NCBI GenBank assembly: GCA_012267605.1
Contig: JAAXGF010000322.1
Span: 1 to 10,023 of the forward strand
DNA: 10,023 nucleotides
Direction: 5' to 3'
Source of the DNA: Alphaproteobacteria bacterium
GTDB lineage: Bacteria > Pseudomonadota > Alphaproteobacteria > JAAXGF01
A program made the position numbers and the translations under genes. Under the pieces are notes generated by a model. It saw nothing but the letters and a program-made list of their open reading frames with translations, was not told where the DNA came from and made no database searches. Numbering within the stretch: position 1 is the stretch's first letter; every line of letters starts with the position of its first letter. Of the stretch, positions 7,183-10,023 are shown one piece after another.

Positions 7183-7246
7183 TGTCGGTCGATTTTACAG
7201 TCGAGTTTGCCAGCCAAGGGGCAAAAAAATGTTAACGTACTGAAAT
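7183..7246 (+). promoter_or_regulatory. Upstream motif block, copy 2: candidate activator-binding region
   Basis: TGTCGG-n3-ATTTTACA lies at 7183-7199. The second element (7222-7246) contains CAAAAA, TGTTAACG and TGAAAT with the same internal spacing as copy 1. Relative to the start site predicted from the -24/-12 promoter (near 7291), the elements fall at about -108 to -92 and -69 to -45. The first is in the range where enhancer-binding proteins of sigma-54 promoters usually sit. In PEP-CTERM bacteria the known candidate regulator is PrsR, but I do not know its binding sequence, so the protein is not named. Confidence 0.45.
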
Positions 7247-7264
7247 TGTGACATTTTTGGGATT

Positions 7265-7280
7265 CGGCATGGAATTTGCT
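7265..7280 (+). promoter_or_regulatory. Sigma-54 (RpoN) -24/-12 promoter of the PEP-CTERM gene
   Basis: CGGCATGGAATTTGCT matches the sigma-54 consensus TGGCAYG-n4-TTGCW except for the first base. The essential GG (7266-7267) and GC (7278-7279) are separated by exactly 10 bases. Transcription would start near 7291, leaving about 75 bases of leader before the ATG at 7367. PEP-CTERM genes controlled by RpoN with the PrsK/PrsR system are known in other proteobacteria, which fits. It follows that the gene needs an ATP-driven activator. Confidence 0.72.
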
Positions 7281-7366
7281 TATTATCTAATGAGGTGGCT
7301 GCTGATTGCCAGCGGAGAATGGGCACGGACGCCAGCAAAATGGCGTCGAGGATCGGAGAATTTAGG

Positions 7367-8818
7367 ATGATGAGGAACAAAATGAAAAAGCGTCGGACAA
7401 AATTTGCTTTGAACCTTTTATCCGCAGTGGCGATCGCCGCATTGGTTCCGTACGACGCCAAGGCCGAAGGCTTCGGTTTTTCGACGGATCAAATTGGGCA
7501 ATACCTTCTGATTGGGCTTGGGCCCGTAAACGACGGCGAAGATGAAACCGGTACAGATGTGCCAGGTATCGGCCAGGCCGTTAACGTGAACAATTATGAA
7601 CTTGGCGCGAACAAAGCCCCAACCCCGTCACCATCTCAGTTCGGAACGGCCAACGGATCCAGCTTACTTGGTAACGTGCCAAATATTCCTAACGGAGCTG
7701 CCACATATTCTGGAACCAGTGTAAGTACTGGCACTGGCGTTATCGGGAGCAGTAATTTAAATGCCCAAGAGGTCGGGACGGGTATCGGCGGTGATGGCAA
7801 TATAGCGATTACCCACTCGGATTGGGTTTTAAACTTACAGGATGTTGGTGTCTACGCGGACCCGAGTGTGGGAATACGCTGTACGGCATCAGTGGCTAAC
7901 TGCAACGAGACGGCGACAAGTTCAAATTCAGCTTTCTATGACGGAGATGTGGTGTCGGCTGCGCTCGCCGATAATTTTCCAAATACCTTCACGCGCACGG
8001 GATTTACACCTGGAACCAACAACACCGAGGGCACGGGGCAAGATGTCCCTACCAGTGGGCCGAATTCTCCACCCGCATTGACCCTGATCGCCCCTCCCGG
8101 CAACGGTGGAACGAATGCTGGGGTTACCGGAAATTTTAACTTTACGCCCTTGCTCGATGAATTTTTTGGATCGGACGGCGCGTGGGCGACGATATCTGGC
8201 TATAATTCCGGGAACCTTATGGAGCCGGACGGCAGATTTTTAACGTTGAATGTTTCCGGATCGGGCACGGGTAACGTCGCCGGTGGCGGTGCGGGAATTA
8301 TCAATTCGAATCTGGAGATCAACCTCGAATCCGGTCTTAACATAATTGATTTCGACACGGGTGGCGGCGTCAATCTCTTGTTAAGCAATACCACCCTAGT
8401 CATTGACGGTCCCGAGGATGCCTTTGCCATCTTTCGACTTCCTGACGACGCGAATTTCAATATCGCGATTTCAAACATCCTTGCCGGCGACCGTCTCGGA
8501 CTCAACAACATCGTGTTTTATACTGACAAAGCGGATACCGATCAGCATTTCAATTTCAGCAATACGATCCTCAATGGTATCTCGTTTTGGTCTTTGGGCC
8601 GAAGCGGCGGTGAGATAAATATTGACAATGCTCAAGGTTGTGTGCAGCTGGTCGCAGACAAAATTACCTTGAACGATGTTCGTTTCGATTATTGCGGACC
8701 AGGGGCAGGCACGCCCCCAGAGATGCCGGAACCGACATCGCTGACCATGACCGCCACCGGGTTGATAGGTTTGTTTACGCTGTATCGGCGCAAGAAACGG
8801 GCAAGTCAGACGGCATAA
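7367..8818 (+). CDS. PEP-CTERM sorting-signal surface or exopolysaccharide-associated protein
   Basis: The 483-residue product is exported and then processed by an exosortase. It has an N-terminal signal peptide (basic MKKRRTK, hydrophobic core, likely cut after DAKA at residue 33) and a C-terminal PEP-CTERM tripartite signal: PEPTS (from residue 454), a hydrophobic segment TGLIGLFTLY, then RRKKRA. The mature part is Gly/Asn/Ser/Thr-rich and acidic, probably all-beta. Cysteine pairs C172/C179 and C425/C443 may form disulfides. The region FNFSNTILNGISFWSLG resembles other PEP-CTERM proteins, but I cannot name the domain. GGAG lies 8 bases before the ATG at 7367, while GAGGA serves an alternative ATG at 7382; a TTG at 7295 would almost coincide with the predicted transcript start and is unlikely. 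It is monocistronic, with a sigma-54 promoter before it and a terminator after it. No exosortase gene is in the window. Family certain, function unknown. Confidence 0.9.
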   Translation: MMRNKMKKRRTKFALNLLSAVAIAALVPYDAKAEGFGFSTDQIGQYLLIGLGPVNDGEDETGTDVPGIGQAVNVNNYELGANKAPTPSPSQFGTANGSSLLGNVPNIPNGAATYSGTSVSTGTGVIGSSNLNAQEVGTGIGGDGNIAITHSDWVLNLQDVGVYADPSVGIRCTASVANCNETATSSNSAFYDGDVVSAALADNFPNTFTRTGFTPGTNNTEGTGQDVPTSGPNSPPALTLIAPPGNGGTNAGVTGNFNFTPLLDEFFGSDGAWATISGYNSGNLMEPDGRFLTLNVSGSGTGNVAGGGAGIINSNLEINLESGLNIIDFDTGGGVNLLLSNTTLVIDGPEDAFAIFRLPDDANFNIAISNILAGDRLGLNNIVFYTDKADTDQHFNFSNTILNGISFWSLGRSGGEINIDNAQGCVQLVADKITLNDVRFDYCGPGAGTPPEMPEPTSLTMTATGLIGLFTLYRRKKRASQTA

Positions 8819-8842
8819 ACGATTTGGTTTTTTGGGTTATCG

Positions 8843-8870
8843 AAGAGGGGCAAAAGACGCCCCTCTTTCT
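8843..8870 (+). terminator. Intrinsic terminator of the PEP-CTERM gene
   Basis: AAGAGGGGC (8843-8851) and GCCCCTCTT (8859-8867) form a perfect 9-base stem with a 7-base loop (AAAAGAC), 24 bases after the PEP-CTERM stop codon. The T-rich tract after it (TCTTTCTC) is moderate rather than uninterrupted. The hairpin abuts the DUF6940-like remnant. Confidence 0.8.
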
Positions 8871-8890
8871 CATTCACGATATCATTCTCG

Positions 8891-9316
8891 TTCTGGCGAC
8901 TCCAAAACTGTCGCCGTCCACCAGGGCAACATCTCGACCCCAAATTTGTGTTGGTAAAGAGTCGATCCCTAGCGCAGATGAGTCCCGACGCGGTAGCGTT
9001 CGCACAACATTTCAGCTCTGCCCAATCGGACGCGCAAGTCGCCAGCTTTTGGAATCTTGGCGGCGATGCGCTCCTGGTCGCACCAACCCCTCGGGCTCCG
9101 CTCGCCGCCTATCCCCACATTGGGGCCTTTACGCGTGCCGCCCCGCGACCGCAACAACACGCATTCTGGCGCGCGGTCGGCGTTGCTGTCGCCAATCATC
9201 TCTCCGATCGTCCGCTTTGGCTGAGCACTTGCGGCCTTGGAGTCGGTTGGCTCCACGTACGGCTAGACTCTCGACCGAAGTACTACTCGCATCAACCGTA
9301 CCGAACGATGGGGTGA
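8891..9316 (+). pseudogene. Truncated, frameshifted DUF6940-like gene remnant
   Basis: The frame ending at TGA 9314 reads SPDAVAFAQHF, NLGGDALLVAP, FWRAVGVAVANHL, PLWLSTCGLGVGWLHVRLDS and RPKYYSHQPYR. From memory this is the C-terminal two thirds of an uncharacterised family I know as DUF6940 (WLSTaGlGVpWLHVRLDxRPKYY signature). Upstream the family pattern FWETP...RPFEFVLV is recoverable only across frames: FW at 8891-8896, then TPKLSPSTRATSRP at 8899-8940 in a frame reached by losing one base, then KFVLVKSRSLAQ back in the original frame after an extra C in the CCCC run (8938-8941). The N-terminal third is absent; the PEP-CTERM terminator sits where it would be. A shorter protein could start at GTG 8948 (122 residues), but no good ribosome site is seen. 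The family's function is unknown. The remnant converges on the cupredoxin gene 24 bases away. Confidence 0.68.
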
Positions 9317-9340
9317 TTGTTGTCCACGCTGTCGTTACGC

Positions 9341-9886
9341 CTATTCGACCACCACGGAGCCGGATCTCCAAGGATGCACGGGGCACACGAAAATATATGT
9401 CCCGGGATCGTCGAAGGTATGTTCGTAACTGTCACCGGTATCGAGATAGCCGCTGTAGAAAACTTGATTGCCGCTGGCCGTCATAGCCCGCAATTTGTGA
9501 CGCATGTTGTCTTGGTTGATCCAAACCACCGTTGACCCCTGACCAACGACGACGTTGCGGCTGAACACCGCATTAATTTTCTCCTCGCCAGCACTAGAAT
9601 TGGGAATGATGATCACCACTCGGCCGTCGGCGAGGTGGTCGGGTGCCCCCGCTTTGGTCGGTGCACGTTCAGTCTCCACGGTATTCGTTGGTTCGCCGGT
9701 GGGGAACCGATCAACTGAATATTTTTCAGCCGTGTCTTTTAGCCATTTATATGAACTGTCGGCGGCGTCCTGAAGTGGCTTCAGGGCGTCTTGCGCACCA
9801 CCGGCTCGGCCAACGAAAACACTGACCAACACCATCGACAGGGCGGCAACGATCAACCGTGATCCGACTTCGAAATCGTGCGCCAT
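9341..9886 (-). CDS. Secreted cupredoxin-fold (plastocyanin-like) protein
   Basis: The 181-residue product has an N-terminal signal or anchor segment (hydrophobic residues 11-26, possible cut after AGGA), a helical linker (about 32-56, DALKPLQDAADSSYKWLKDT), a polar stretch, and a C-terminal cupredoxin domain (about 88-181). Copper ligands by position are H130 (NMRH), C168 and H171 in YIFVCPVHPW. In relatives ending HP-x-M-x-G the axial methionine stands where this protein has R174 (HPWRSG), so a classical type-1 copper site is incomplete. The domain stops right after the last strand (GSVVVE). It could be a periplasmic electron carrier, a copper-binding protein or a fold-only relative. The ATG at 9886 has no clear ribosome site: GGAGG lies 17 bases upstream, and a later Met (residue 18) would destroy the signal. 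It is transcribed toward the DUF6940-like remnant. Confidence 0.82.
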   Translation of the reverse strand: MAHDFEVGSRLIVAALSMVLVSVFVGRAGGAQDALKPLQDAADSSYKWLKDTAEKYSVDRFPTGEPTNTVETERAPTKAGAPDHLADGRVVIIIPNSSAGEEKINAVFSRNVVVGQGSTVVWINQDNMRHKLRAMTASGNQVFYSGYLDTGDSYEHTFDDPGTYIFVCPVHPWRSGSVVVE

Positions 9887-10023
9887 GATGAACTATATGG
9901 ACGCCTCCCGGAGGCAAGGACCGATTTGGTGTTCAGGCGGAAGCAGGTTGCAGTTCTATATCCGGCCTGTTCGTGCAGGGTTTTCTACCTGCCGGCCCTG
10001 ATGGAATCTGCCGACCCGCGCCT
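9887..10023. other. Upstream region of the cupredoxin gene, no gene seen
   Basis: No reading frame here resembles a protein, and the window ends before any further gene. GCCTCC-C-GGAGGC (9903-9915) is a perfect inverted repeat 16 bases before the cupredoxin ATG, and GCAGG/CCTGC (9975-9979, 9988-9992) could form a weak hairpin. The first could mask or present the GGAGG on the - strand, but that is a guess. No clear promoter was identified. Confidence 0.3.

Larger units (their letters stand above)
6624..7264. other. Divergent intergenic region between lptF and the PEP-CTERM gene
   Basis: The half near lptF (6624-6950) is G+C-rich and holds no convincing gene. A GTG-started 53-codon frame (6774-6935, reading MHLDAAETVAGLALAENPV near its end) lacks a ribosome site and any known relative, so it is not called. 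The half near the PEP-CTERM gene (6950-7264) is A+T-rich with homopolymer runs. It carries a two-copy motif block (listed separately) and a hairpin-capable GCCCA-GTTTT-TGGGC (7033-7047) with no T-run after it on either strand. Confidence 0.5.

Noticed and set aside
7295..7366. Upstream TTG start for the PEP-CTERM protein
   Set aside because: It would lie within a few bases of the predicted transcript start and would put a polar stretch before the signal peptide.
8638..9486. 282-codon frame on the + strand across the end of the PEP-CTERM gene and beyond
   Set aside because: It overlaps the PEP-CTERM C terminus, the terminator, the DUF6940-like remnant and the cupredoxin gene in other frames. 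Its only meaningful part is the short TPKLSPSTRATSRP piece belonging to the remnant.

Overview
The window most likely comes from an alphaproteobacterium. The strongest pointers are a PopZ-type polar organizing protein (C-terminal DUF2497-like block at about 1198-1341) and an lptF-lptG-lptD lipopolysaccharide-export operon whose LptD has the reduced cysteine set that I associate with alphaproteobacteria. A PEP-CTERM surface protein behind a sigma-54-type promoter adds that this Gram-negative cell probably has an exosortase-based sorting pathway. No taxonomic marker gene is present, so the assignment stays at class level.

Layout. Bases 1-379 are AT-rich leader DNA with two small palindromes. 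A stand-alone CheY-like receiver (380-769, TTG start) and a compact PopZ-like protein (886-1344) follow on the + strand. Bases 1362-1866 hold a decayed gene whose protein-like reading jumps between frames. On the - strand come a small acidic lipoprotein (1868-2068), then lptD (2233-4380), lptG (4386-5486) and lptF (5496-6623), transcribed in the order lptF, lptG, lptD with gaps of 9 and 5 bases. A 743-base intergenic region follows. It carries a degenerate duplicated motif block and a clear -24/-12 promoter that drives a 483-residue PEP-CTERM protein (7367-8818), closed by a good hairpin terminator. Next is a 5'-truncated, frameshifted remnant that I recognise as DUF6940-like (8891-9316), and a secreted cupredoxin-fold protein on the - strand (9341-9886).

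How the parts work together. LptF and LptG form the membrane part of the inner-membrane ABC transporter that extracts LPS, and LptD is the outer-membrane LPS translocon, so the operon supplies both ends of the Lpt bridge. The receiver and the PopZ-like protein could both belong to polar or cell-cycle organisation, but only their adjacency supports that. The PEP-CTERM protein is probably under an enhancer-binding protein, with the duplicated block upstream as the candidate binding region.

The most notable points are the sigma-54 promoter with its duplicated upstream block, a PopZ without the usual N-terminal helix, a cupredoxin with arginine where the axial copper-ligand methionine normally sits, and two gene remnants next to intact genes. 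I see no CRISPR array, rRNA, tRNA, transposase or defence system.
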